This document shows, in pieces, positions 6,694 to 12,749 of a stretch of 64,000 nt of DNA. The first letter of the stretch is position 1, and every line of letters begins with the position of its first letter. The translations under genes and the position numbers were made by a program. The notes under the pieces were generated by a model. The model was given only the letters and a program-made list of their open reading frames with translations, made no database searches and was not told where the DNA came from. Source of the DNA: Bog-473 sp963730395 (GTDB lineage: Bacteria; Actinomycetota; Acidimicrobiia; Acidimicrobiales; RAAP-2); contig CAVSSK010000003.1 of NCBI GenBank assembly GCA_963730395.1, forward strand, positions 1-64,000, written 5' to 3'.

Positions 6694-6766
6694 CGCCCCC
6701 GGCTCGATTCGAACGAGCATCCTCCGGTGTAGGAGACCGTTGCGCGTCCAGTCGCGCCACGGGGGC
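6694..6766 (-). tRNA. tRNA-Arg (CCU)
   Basis: Acceptor GCCCCCG/CGGGGGC, anticodon loop CUCCUAC on a stem with one mismatch at 27-43, T-loop UUCGAAU, discriminator G. No encoded CCA. Confidence 0.92.
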
Positions 6767-6788
6767 AGTGGGACCCGAATCGGTCCAG

Positions 6789-6861
6789 AGCCACCACCCG
6801 GAGCCGACCCGGGGACCTCAGCCGTACCAGGGCTGCGCTCTTCCCACTGAGCTATGGCGGC
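6789..6861 (-). tRNA. tRNA-Thr (GGU), G54/G58
   Basis: Acceptor GCCGCCA/UGGUGGC, anticodon stem CAGCC/GGCUG, loop CUGGUAC. T-loop GUCGGCU: both U54 and A58 are replaced by G. Discriminator U; no encoded CCA. Confidence 0.9.
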
Positions 6862-6862
6862 G

Positions 6863-6940
6863 TGGCCTCGTCGACTGGACTCGAACCAGTGGCCTCTGCC
6901 TTCGGAGGGCAGCGCTCTTGTCCATCTGAGCTACGACGAG
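6863..6940 (-). tRNA. tRNA-Arg (CCG)
   Basis: Acceptor CUCGUCG/CGACGAG, anticodon stem CUGCC/GGCAG, loop CUCCGAA, T-loop UUCGAGU, discriminator G, CCA encoded. Single-base spacing to both neighbours. Confidence 0.95.
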
Positions 6941-6941
6941 C

Positions 6942-7017
6942 TGGCACCCCGGCCAGGATTCGAACCCGGAACTGGAGATTCGTAGTCTCCCGTGATCATC
7001 CGTTTCACCACCAGGGT
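6942..7017 (-). tRNA. tRNA-Arg (ACG)
   Basis: Acceptor ACCCUGG/CCGGGGU, anticodon stem GGAGA/UCUCC with loop CUACGAA. A34 would be deaminated to inosine by TadA to read CGU, CGC and CGA. Discriminator G, CCA encoded, T-loop UUCGAAU. Confidence 0.95.
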
Positions 7018-7018
7018 C

Positions 7019-7094
7019 TGGCGCCACAGACGGGTTTCGATCCCGTTGCCTCCGCCTTGACGGGGCGGCGCTCTCCCGATTGAGCTACTGCGGC
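7019..7094 (-). tRNA. tRNA-Asp (GUC), C33
   Basis: Acceptor GCCGCAG/CUGUGGC, perfect anticodon stem CCGCC/GGCGG, loop CCGUCAA: C at position 33. T-loop AUCGAAA has A54. Discriminator G fits Asp; CCA encoded. Confidence 0.93.
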
Positions 7095-7125
7095 TCGGTG
7101 AGGCATTGACCGGGCCTCTCCGGTG

Positions 7126-7197
7126 CTCGGGAAGATGGATTCGAACCACCGTCTCTCGGTCCAGAGCCGAGCGTCCATACCGCTGGACCACTCCCGA
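7126..7197 (-). tRNA. tRNA-Gln (CUG)
   Basis: Acceptor UCGGGAG with U1-A72, usual for Gln. Anticodon stem CUCGG/CCGAG, loop CUCUGGA, T-loop UUCGAAU, discriminator G. No encoded CCA. Confidence 0.95.
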
Positions 7198-7219
7198 ATG
7201 TGCGGTGTTGCATCACCGC

Positions 7220-7297
7220 TGGTCTGGTTGAACGGACTCGAACCGCCGACCCCCCGGTCCCGAACCGGGTGCTCTGTCCAAACTGAGCTACAACCAG
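7220..7297 (-). tRNA. tRNA-Pro (CGG)
   Basis: Acceptor CUGGUUG/CAACCAG with the C1-G72 pair typical of Pro, anticodon stem CCCGG/CCGGG and loop UUCGGGA, discriminator A, CCA encoded. T-stem has two wobble pairs. Confidence 0.95.
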
Positions 7298-7325
7298 CTG
7301 TTGCGGCCGGATGATCCCGGCCGAG

Positions 7326-7398
7326 TGCGCCCCGAGGGGCTCGAACCCCCGACGACATGGATTAAGAGTCCATCGCTCTACCACTGAGCTAGAGGCGC
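7326..7398 (-). tRNA. tRNA-Lys (CUU)
   Basis: Acceptor GCGCCUC/GGGGCGC, anticodon stem AUGGA/UCCAU with loop CUCUUAA, T-loop UUCGAGC, discriminator A. No encoded CCA. Canonical U33. Confidence 0.95.
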
Positions 7399-7399
7399 C

Positions 7400-7486
7400 T
7401 GGTGCGGGCGGAGAGGGTCGAACTCTCAAGGGCGTGAGCCCACCGGGGTCTGAGCCCAGCGCGTCTTCCATTTCCGCCACGCCCGC
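7400..7486 (-). tRNA. tRNA-Leu (CAG)
   Basis: 87 nt class II tRNA: acceptor GCGGGCG/CGCCCGC, anticodon loop CUCAGAC, variable arm GGGC-UCAC-GCCC, T-loop UUCGACC, discriminator A, CCA encoded. Canonical. Confidence 0.95.
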
Positions 7487-7487
7487 A

Positions 7488-7563
7488 TGGTGGACCCAGC
7501 CGGGCTCGAACCGGCACGCGTCTCGCTGCAAACGAGGTGCACTGCCACTCGTGCTCTGGGCCC
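7488..7563 (-). tRNA. tRNA-Ala (UGC)
   Basis: Acceptor GGGCCCA/UGGGUCC contains the G3-U70 wobble pair that identifies Ala. Anticodon loop UUUGCAG, T-loop UUCGAGC, discriminator A, CCA encoded. One base separates its 3' end from tRNA-Leu. Confidence 0.95.
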
Positions 7564-7567
7564 AGGG

Positions 7568-7651
7568 TCCCGGTGGGTCGAATCGAACGACCGCAGGCAC
7601 AATGCCGCGCGGGTTACGGCCGCGCTCCTCTAGCCAACAGAGGTCACCGGG
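7568..7651 (-). tRNA. tRNA-Tyr (GUA), C33
   Basis: 84 nt class II tRNA with a long variable arm (GGCA-UUG-UGCC), as bacterial tRNA-Tyr. Acceptor CCCGGUG/CACCGGG, discriminator A. The anticodon loop is CCGUAAC on a six-pair stem (GCGCGG/CCGCGC): position 33 is C instead of the near-universal U. No encoded CCA. Confidence 0.88.
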
Positions 7652-7696
7652 GCGGGATCGGTCGGTGCGGCCGCGCCAATAGACGTGGCCCCGATC

Positions 7697-7729
7697 CCCA
7701 ATCTGGCGTACTATTTAGTTGTCAATGTG
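7697..7729 (-). repeat. array-end inverted repeat, right copy
   Basis: Read on the minus strand it contains TTGACAACTAAATAGTACG and ends CCAGATTGGG, and points towards the tRNAs. It lies between tRNA-Trp and tRNA-Tyr, so tRNA-Trp is outside the bracketed block. It matches the left copy at 29 of 33 bases. The TTGACA resembles a -35 box but nothing like a -10 box lies 16-18 bases on. Confidence 0.85.
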
Positions 7730-7732
7730 CGG
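7709..7732 (-). promoter_or_regulatory. boxA-like antitermination element (candidate)
   Basis: In the RNA sense this reads CGCACAUUGACAACUAAAUA, which resembles rRNA-leader boxA (UGCUCUUUAACA in E. coli; CUUUGAAAACU type in Firmicutes). A related GCACAACUGAAUA lies ahead of tRNA-Trp. NusB/NusE-bound boxA would protect a 3-kb untranslated transcript from Rho. It overlaps the right inverted repeat, so the conserved sequence may have either role. Confidence 0.35.
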
Positions 7733-7777
7733 TGGTTTCTTTTGCCCATTGAGGCAAAAGAGCAAGGCTTCGCCCAG

Positions 7778-7849
7778 CAGGGGTGGCAGGAGTCGAACCC
7801 GCGTCGGCCGGGTTGGAGCCGGCCGTCCGTTCCGCTGGACTACACCCCT
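7778..7849 (-). tRNA. tRNA-Trp (CCA)
   Basis: First gene of the array. Acceptor AGGGGUG/CACCCCU, anticodon loop CUCCAAC with normal U33, discriminator G as expected for Trp, canonical UUCGACU T-loop. No encoded CCA. It stands apart from the rest, 126 bases upstream of tRNA-Tyr. Confidence 0.95.
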
Positions 7850-7859
7850 TCGAGGGATT

Positions 7860-7879
7860 GGCTATTCAGTTGTGCATTT
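7860..7879 (-). repeat. third partial copy of the array-end repeat
   Basis: Minus strand reads GCACAACTGAATAGCC, closely similar to the core GACAACTAAATAGTACGCC of the right inverted repeat. It lies 10 bases upstream of tRNA-Trp in the same orientation as the right copy, which suggests a leader or processing element repeated ahead of tRNA blocks. Confidence 0.5.
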
Positions 7880-7891
7880 GGCCCAGGAATA

Positions 7892-7922
7892 CAAAAGAGC
7901 CGCCCCCTTCCGGAAGCGGCTC
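7892..7922 (-). terminator. rho-independent terminator upstream of the array
   Basis: Minus strand: stem GAGCCGC...GCGGCTC enclosing a GC-rich loop with a second short pairing (TTCCGGAA), followed by TTTTG. It follows the small ORF ending at 7953 and would stop that transcript before tRNA-Trp, so the array should have its own promoter in 7850-7892 or downstream. Confidence 0.7.
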
Positions 7923-7952
7923 CTCAACGAACTGGACATATGTAAGTCCTAG

Positions 7953-8111
7953 TTATGTCGTTGAGGGCACCTCCTGGGGATCGGTCGCGACCCATTCGAA
8001 GGATTGAGCCTTCAATATCTGGGCCATGGCGCGCCCGCGCGACGTCGGAAGCCCTTTGAGGCCTTCCGAGTGCCGGTGGGCCCGGCAGCTGTGCGCATAG
8101 ACGTGCTTCAT
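7953..8111 (-). CDS. 52-residue small protein upstream of the tRNA array
   Basis: ATG at 8111, with TACCAT ending 7 bases upstream, the pattern of a leaderless actinobacterial start. The product starts MKHVYAHSCRAHRHSEG, continues PTSRGRAMAQILKAQSFEW and ends VATDPQEVPSTT. It is basic and His-rich in the first half, with one Cys and no membrane segment. The stop at 7953 is followed by a terminator at 7892-7922, giving a complete small transcription unit just before the array. No family recognised. It could be a regulator of the array or unrelated. Confidence 0.5.
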   Translation of the reverse strand: MKHVYAHSCRAHRHSEGLKGLPTSRGRAMAQILKAQSFEWVATDPQEVPSTT

Positions 8112-8575
8112 GCTCGAAATGGTACACCGATCAGCCGCTCTGTGGAGACATATTCTCATTTCCGTACATTTTCCCCGTCCTTCATTTAGATATTTGCGCT
8201 TGAACTCGTTGTCATATCCCCAAGTGCGACAAAACCGCGACCCCTGCTTGCGGCCTCTCGGATTTGTCGATGTGCCGTCCTCCCGGCGACGGCGGGATCT
8301 CCAGCTTCGGCGACGCCACCTTCGAGGGATCGATGGGTGGCCAGCCGCTCAAGACAAGCCCATCGGCGGCATGGCCGCTCGCCGGCGCGTATCTGTATGG
8401 ATCGGTTCATTTCGGCCCGGACGACTGGCCGAGATTTGGCCCACCCCGAACCCTCTGCCGCATCTCGTGGGCCACCAAGAGTTGAGTGTGGTCGCGATCC
8501 GTGCACGCTTCGTACGCGAGCGAACCGAGGAACGGGTCCCGCACGCTCGAGTCGGTCGAATGTGATCGGCGGTCT
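8112..8575. other. 464-bp intergenic stretch
   Basis: Lies downstream of the FAD oxidoreductase gene and upstream of the 52-codon ORF. Reading frames here lack ribosome sites and recognisable protein motifs. Locally AT-richer at 8140-8220 than the surroundings, consistent with a promoter region for the minus-strand small ORF. Nothing else seen. Confidence 0.5.
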
Positions 8576-10264
8576 TCAGCCTTCGCCGAAGGCGAGATAC
8601 TCGTGGACCGAGCTGACGCACGCCGATCCCTCGCCGACGGCCGCAGCCACCCGCTTGACCGATCCGGAGCGTACGTCCCCGACCGCGAAAAGGCCGGGTC
8701 GGCTCGATTCGTAGGGGAGCGGCGCGCGTCCGAGTGCCTCCCAGGCCTCAGAGAGGTCCCGGTCCCGCAGCATGCGGCCGGTCAGGACGAATCCATGATC
8801 GTCGAGTGCGGCGCAGCTCGAGAGCCAGCCGGACGCCGGCTCAGCCCCGATGAACGAGAACAGAGCGCCACACGGGACGGTCTCCTCTCGATCCTGCTGA
8901 CGGATGCGCACTGTCGAGAGGGTGGCACCGCCGTCGAGGGCGGTGACCTCGGCCTGCGTGCGGACCCGGATCACCGGGTGGGCGCTGATCCGGTCGACGA
9001 GGTACCGCGACATGCTTGCGCCCACGTCGGCGCCGCGGATGACGAGGGTCACCGGACTGCCCGCGTCGGCCAGGAACATCGCCGCCTGGCCGGCGGAGTT
9101 CCCGCCGCCGACCACCACGACGGGCCCGGGCGTACAGAGCCGGGCCTCCAGGTGGGTGGCGGCGTAGTAGACACCCGCGTCCTCGAAGTCCTCGAGGCGG
9201 TCGGCCGTCAGGCGGCGGTACCGCGCGCCGCTGGCAGCGATAACGGCGCGGCCCATGACGTCGGTTCCGTCAGAGAGATGCACGATCAGGTAACCGTCCT
9301 CCTCCCGGAGCGACTCGGCCTCGCACGGCGCGGTCATGCGGGCGCCGAATTTCTCGGCCTGCACCAACGCGCGCTGTGCCAGCTCAGTGCCGGAGACGCC
9401 GGTCGGGAAGCCGAGGTAGTTCTCGATGCGGGAGCTCGTGCCGGCCTGCCCGCCGACCCCGAAGCGCTCGACGTCAAGAGTGGCGAGGCCCTCCGATGCC
9501 CCGTAGACGGAGGCGGCGAGTCCCGCCGGACCGCCGCCCACCACGATGAGGTCGAAGCCGCGCTCGGGAAGGCTCTGCAGCGTCAAGCCGAGATACTCGG
9601 CCAGCTGCCCCGTCGAGGGGCTGCGGAGGACCGTGCCCGAGGTGATCACGACTGGCAGGTCCATTGCTTCGACGTCGAAGTGCTCGAGGACGTCGTCGAC
9701 ATCCTCGTGGCGATCCGGGTCGAGCCATTCGTGCGGGATGCTGAGCCGCGAGAGGAACTCGCGGATGCGCAGCGTCTCCTTGGAGAACCGCGAGCCGATC
9801 ACCCGGGTGGTCGCCGCCGCGCCGCTGAGCAGGATGGATCGACGCGCGATGTACGCGGCCAGGATCTTGTCGCTGAGGCCCGACTGGGTGGCGATCAGGT
9901 TCTTGAACTGCTTCTTGGGGACCACGAGGACTGCTCCGCCCTCCGTGACACGGGTGGTGACGAAGGCGCGCAACCCGGTGAGGAGGCTGAGCTCGCCCAG
10001 GAATTGCCCCGGACCGTATCGGGCGATGGACTGGTCGTCCCCGCTGGCGGCGATCGTCACGTCGATTTCACCCGAGAGGACGACGTAGAAGTCGTAGGCC
10101 GTGTCGCCCTCCCGGTACAGGACCTCGCCGGTCCTGGTGGTGCGCCGCATTCCGAAGGTCTCGACGACGGAGACCTGCTCGTCGGTCAGGACGGGGAACG
10201 CGACCGCATCCTCAGGCGTCGGAGTGGTCACCCGCTGATCCCGCACGGGCCGCACATGGGGCAT
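8576..10264 (-). CDS. cyclic-nucleotide-binding, thioredoxin-reductase-like FAD oxidoreductase
   Basis: 562 residues in three parts. Residues about 25-140 form a cyclic-nucleotide-binding domain (GEVLYREGD, GQFLGELSLLTG). About 155-225 looks like a small thioredoxin/glutaredoxin-type domain without a CxxC. About 237-562 is a thioredoxin-reductase fold with FAD loop GGGPAG (243-248) and NADPH loop GGGNSAG (386-392). The redox pair of true thioredoxin reductases (YCATC) is replaced by YAATH at 367-371, so it cannot reduce thioredoxin by the normal dithiol route. Family members of this fused type are widespread but uncharacterised; the CNB domain suggests control by cAMP or cGMP. Start at 10264 is the upstream ATG; a GTG at 10231 is an alternative. 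Confidence 0.85.
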   Translation of the reverse strand: MPHVRPVRDQRVTTPTPEDAVAFPVLTDEQVSVVETFGMRRTTRTGEVLYREGDTAYDFYVVLSGEIDVTIAASGDDQSIARYGPGQFLGELSLLTGLRAFVTTRVTEGGAVLVVPKKQFKNLIATQSGLSDKILAAYIARRSILLSGAAATTRVIGSRFSKETLRIREFLSRLSIPHEWLDPDRHEDVDDVLEHFDVEAMDLPVVITSGTVLRSPSTGQLAEYLGLTLQSLPERGFDLIVVGGGPAGLAASVYGASEGLATLDVERFGVGGQAGTSSRIENYLGFPTGVSGTELAQRALVQAEKFGARMTAPCEAESLREEDGYLIVHLSDGTDVMGRAVIAASGARYRRLTADRLEDFEDAGVYYAATHLEARLCTPGPVVVVGGGNSAGQAAMFLADAGSPVTLVIRGADVGASMSRYLVDRISAHPVIRVRTQAEVTALDGGATLSTVRIRQQDREETVPCGALFSFIGAEPASGWLSSCAALDDHGFVLTGRMLRDRDLSEAWEALGRAPLPYESSRPGLFAVGDVRSGSVKRVAAAVGEGSACVSSVHEYLAFGEG

Positions 10265-10512
10265 CCGGTATCGACACCTCGAGATTCACCTCCCGGTGGG
10301 GATGGTCGGCACCACAGGTCCCTCGGATGATACGGGTTCGGCCGCTTCACGGCGATCCTCCCACCCGGTCGTTTGCCGTCTCGCTCCGTCCGAGCGGCTG
10401 TGCCGGCTGTCCATGACATCGAGGTGGATCTTCGCGAGGCCGATGCGGATCTCATACCGGGCCCCGGTTCAGGGTTGCGCCGGGGCCCTGGGCTCGGCAC
10501 GATATCCCGGGT

Positions 10513-10518
10513 CTATTC
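10513..10518 (+). promoter_or_regulatory. -10 box of a leaderless PAS gene
   Basis: TATTCT ends shortly before the ATG at 10526, so transcription would begin at or next to the start codon. No Shine-Dalgarno sequence is present. Confidence 0.5.
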
Positions 10519-10525
10519 TGCGACC

Positions 10526-10939
10526 ATGGCGACCGAAGGGAGCACCACGAGCGAACCCAGCCTGCCGTTGATCCTCGCTCGGGAGCTCGCCGCCAACCTG
10601 GCGACGCCGATGTTCCTCATCGATGCCGGCGGCATGTTGGTGTACTTCAACGAAGCGGCTGAACTCCTACTAGGGAAGAGCTACGCCGAAATCGGCAGCA
10701 TCACCGCGTACGACTTCGGCGCCATGCTGGAACTGGGAAATATCGACGAGACGCCGATGAGGCGCCGCGACTCGCCCGCTGGCGTCGCCTTTTTCGAGCG
10801 CGAACCCGCCCATCGAAAGCTCCTGGCCACCACCCTCGATGGGACCCGCCATCCGTTCGAGGTCACCGCATACCCTCTCTTCGGGCACATTGGCGAGATG
10901 CACGGTGTGCTGACCGTGTTCTGGCGGGCAAAGGAATGA
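10526..10939 (+). CDS. PAS-domain protein
   Basis: 137 residues, essentially one PAS domain: NLATPMFLIDAGGMLVYFNEAAELLLG (about 22-48) is the classic PAS N-cap and first strands, and PFEVTAYPLFG...GVLTVFWRAK the last strands. No output domain, no signal peptide. It would sense a ligand or redox state and act on a partner. The stop overlaps the next start as ATGA (10936-10939), so it is translationally coupled to the metallo-hydrolase, the likely partner. Start chosen at 10526 because of the -10 box immediately upstream; the frame is open further upstream but without homology. Confidence 0.8.
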   Translation: MATEGSTTSEPSLPLILARELAANLATPMFLIDAGGMLVYFNEAAELLLGKSYAEIGSITAYDFGAMLELGNIDETPMRRRDSPAGVAFFEREPAHRKLLATTLDGTRHPFEVTAYPLFGHIGEMHGVLTVFWRAKE

Positions 10940-11832
10940 GAATTCGCGTCTGGGGCTGCCGCGGGTCATTGGCCGCGCCGGGCGCCGACACCCTCAGATA
11001 CGGCGGCAATACGTCCTGCGTCGAGGTACGCGGAGACGGCGGGGAGGTGCTCGTGCTCGATGCAGGCACGGGCATGCGTCCTCTTGGAGTGGCGATGAGC
11101 AACGATGGCGCACAGCGAATAGACGTACTGCTCAGCCACCTTCATCTCGACCACCTGCAGGGTTTGGGGTTCTTTCGCCCGCTCTTCGATCCCGATCGCG
11201 AGATCCACATCTGGGGCCCATCCTCTCCCGTTCAGTCGCTCGCCGACAGGATCTCGACGTATCTCTCGCCGCCGCTCTTTCCGGTGCGGTTGGCCGACAT
11301 CCCCGCCCGCCTGGAGTTTCACGACGCTCCGGAGGGACCGATCACCATCGGATCGTTGACCGTGCGAGCGTCGTTGGTCACCCACCAGGGCCCGACCGTG
11401 GGATACCGCATAGAGGAGCAGGGGCGTTCCGTGGTTTACCTGCCCGATCACGAGCCTGGGCTCGGAGTGGGCCTCTCCGGGCATCCCGTCGAATGGGTGA
11501 GCGGCTACCACCTGGCGCTCCGCGCCGACCTTCTGCTGCATGATGCCCAGTACGGCGATGGCGAGTATCCCCACCACATCGGGTGGGGCCATTCGGCGAT
11601 CGCTCACGTCGTTGACTTTGCGCGCATGACCGAGGTCGACCGGCTGCTCCTCTTTCACCACGATCCGTACCACAGCGATGACGAATTGGAGTCGTTGGTC
11701 GCCGATGCACGGAGGTGTTGGGGGGCCGAAAGTGAAAGGGTGCAGGCTGCCTGCGAGGGAATGACCATCACGTGCAACGCCGCGAGTGTCTCGATCGACC
11801 CCACCGGCGGCCGCGCTCGCAGCGACGTGTAG
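10936..11832 (+). CDS. metallo-beta-lactamase-fold hydrolase
   Basis: 298 residues, MBL fold. The metal site HLHLDH is at 68-73; later ligands are the His in VTHQGP (about 149), the Asp in YLPDHEPG and the His in LFHHDPYHSDDEL. The opening RVWGCRGSLAAPG...RYGGNTSCVE is typical of the subgroup that looks like PhnP or RNase Z phosphodiesterases. Substrate unknown. It begins inside the stop codon of the PAS gene (4-bp overlap), suggesting that the PAS protein controls or senses its activity. Confidence 0.85.
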   Translation: MRIRVWGCRGSLAAPGADTLRYGGNTSCVEVRGDGGEVLVLDAGTGMRPLGVAMSNDGAQRIDVLLSHLHLDHLQGLGFFRPLFDPDREIHIWGPSSPVQSLADRISTYLSPPLFPVRLADIPARLEFHDAPEGPITIGSLTVRASLVTHQGPTVGYRIEEQGRSVVYLPDHEPGLGVGLSGHPVEWVSGYHLALRADLLLHDAQYGDGEYPHHIGWGHSAIAHVVDFARMTEVDRLLLFHHDPYHSDDELESLVADARRCWGAESERVQAACEGMTITCNAASVSIDPTGGRARSDV

Positions 11833-12149
11833 TCGGCCGCACCGCCGAGGTGCCGAAGCGTCGTCGGCCGGCCCTCACGGCCCCTGGAGAAGCGCCTGCT
11901 GCATGTTCGACGTGCTCTGCGGTACCTCGCTCGGGCAGAGGTACTCGGCCGCGAACTCGGAGAGCACGTCCGACTCGAACGGGGTCAGGTCCCTCCTGGC
12001 GAGCGATCGATCGATCCGGGCTGCGCTCTCCTGTGTGGCGAGATCGGCGCACGCAACCTCGCCGTCGCGCACCGCCGACGCATGCTTTCGTCGCTGAACG
12101 AGCCCGGGACGGTCCTGGTGTGTCCTGCGAAGCCCGTGGGCCGCGTGAT

Positions 12150-12560
12150 GGCGATGACCGGGATATGAGCCGGGGCCAGACGGGCGCCCCCGGTGGTGGT
12201 GGTGGCGTACGCGTACACCGAGTCACCGACCAGCAGGGCAAAAGGGTCGGCGAAGTCTCCGTTGAAGATCGGCTGACCGTGGAGCAGCCCGCTCAGCACT
12301 GAGAGCTGAATGCCGTGCGCCGTCGACGGGTTGAGGCCGAGCGGGCCTTGCGTCGCCTGGTGGCCGGGCGTGACGAAACGGCTGACCGGCGCGCACGGTC
12401 GGCGTGACCGGGAGCGGCTGTGCCGTCGTTGGCGACGACCGGGCCTGCGGCGAGGTCCCTGGGTTGGTCGAGGCCCGCGCGGAGGAGGCGATGGCGCCCG
12501 GGCCCACGGACGCCACGGCGAGGACGCTGACCGTGAGACGTCGAATCCGATGACGAGTCC
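12150..12560 (-). pseudogene. secreted GH43-like protein, fragmentary
   Basis: The motif NGDFADPFALLVGD followed by YAYATTT matches the conserved N-terminal metal/substrate strand of family 43 glycoside hydrolases (GDFADPxVLRVGDTYYAY). An upstream signal-peptide-like stretch is in another frame and nothing resembling the rest of the five-bladed propeller follows. The gene is therefore a remnant. The assignment rests on one motif. Confidence 0.35.
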
Positions 12561-12706
12561 GACGGGTGCACGGGGGACCGTGCCGGGCCGCGCTCGCCAC
12601 CGTCCTCACGTTCCAATCTTGGTCGAGCGCGAGGTCAGAGCGCCGGCATGGACCGCTCGGGAAGGAGCGGCAGGCTGGGGGCGGGCATTCAGGCGAGAGA
12701 TGAGAT

Positions 12707-12749
12707 GAGGGGCGGTGACGACAACTGTTTCCCCCGATCACCGCCCCTC
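12707..12749. repeat. 12-bp perfect inverted repeat
   Basis: GAGGGGCGGTGA at 12707-12718 is the exact reverse complement of 12738-12749, with a 19-base loop. It would form a very stable hairpin. No T-run follows on either strand, so it is not a standard terminator. Confidence 0.7.

Larger units (their letters stand above)
4723..7849 (-). other. tRNA array: about 32 tRNA genes
   Basis: 3.1 kb on the minus strand made almost entirely of tRNA genes, many separated by exactly one nucleotide. In transcription order: Trp, Tyr, Ala, Leu, Lys, Pro, Gln, Asp, Arg, Arg, Thr, Arg, Ser-like, Ser, Glu, Glu, Asn, Cys, Gly, Gly, Gln, [54-codon ORF], Thr, Phe, Val, Lys/Gln?, Val, His, CAU, UAU, Leu-like, Thr, Leu. 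About half encode their 3' CCA. All amino acids are represented if the UAU gene is Ile. No protein gene of normal size interrupts it. Individual genes are listed separately. Confidence 0.95.

Noticed and set aside
6564..6700. Selenocysteine tRNA at the irregular class II gene
   Set aside because: No UCA anticodon loop of the GGACUUCAAAUCC type and no 8-bp acceptor could be found; the D- and anticodon-arms look like tRNA-Ser.
7720..7725. TTGACA in the right inverted repeat as a -35 box for the array
   Set aside because: Bases 16-18 further on read ATTGGG, not a -10 box. The conserved inverted repeat and boxA similarity are better explanations.
7739..7762. CTTTTGCC/GGCAAAAG hairpin between tRNA-Trp and tRNA-Tyr as terminator
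   Set aside because: The stem is followed by AAACC in the direction of transcription, not a U-run, so termination is not supported.
8486..10330. 614-codon plus-strand frame opposite the FAD oxidoreductase
   Set aside because: Shadow frame in high-GC DNA; all recognised cofactor motifs are on the minus strand.
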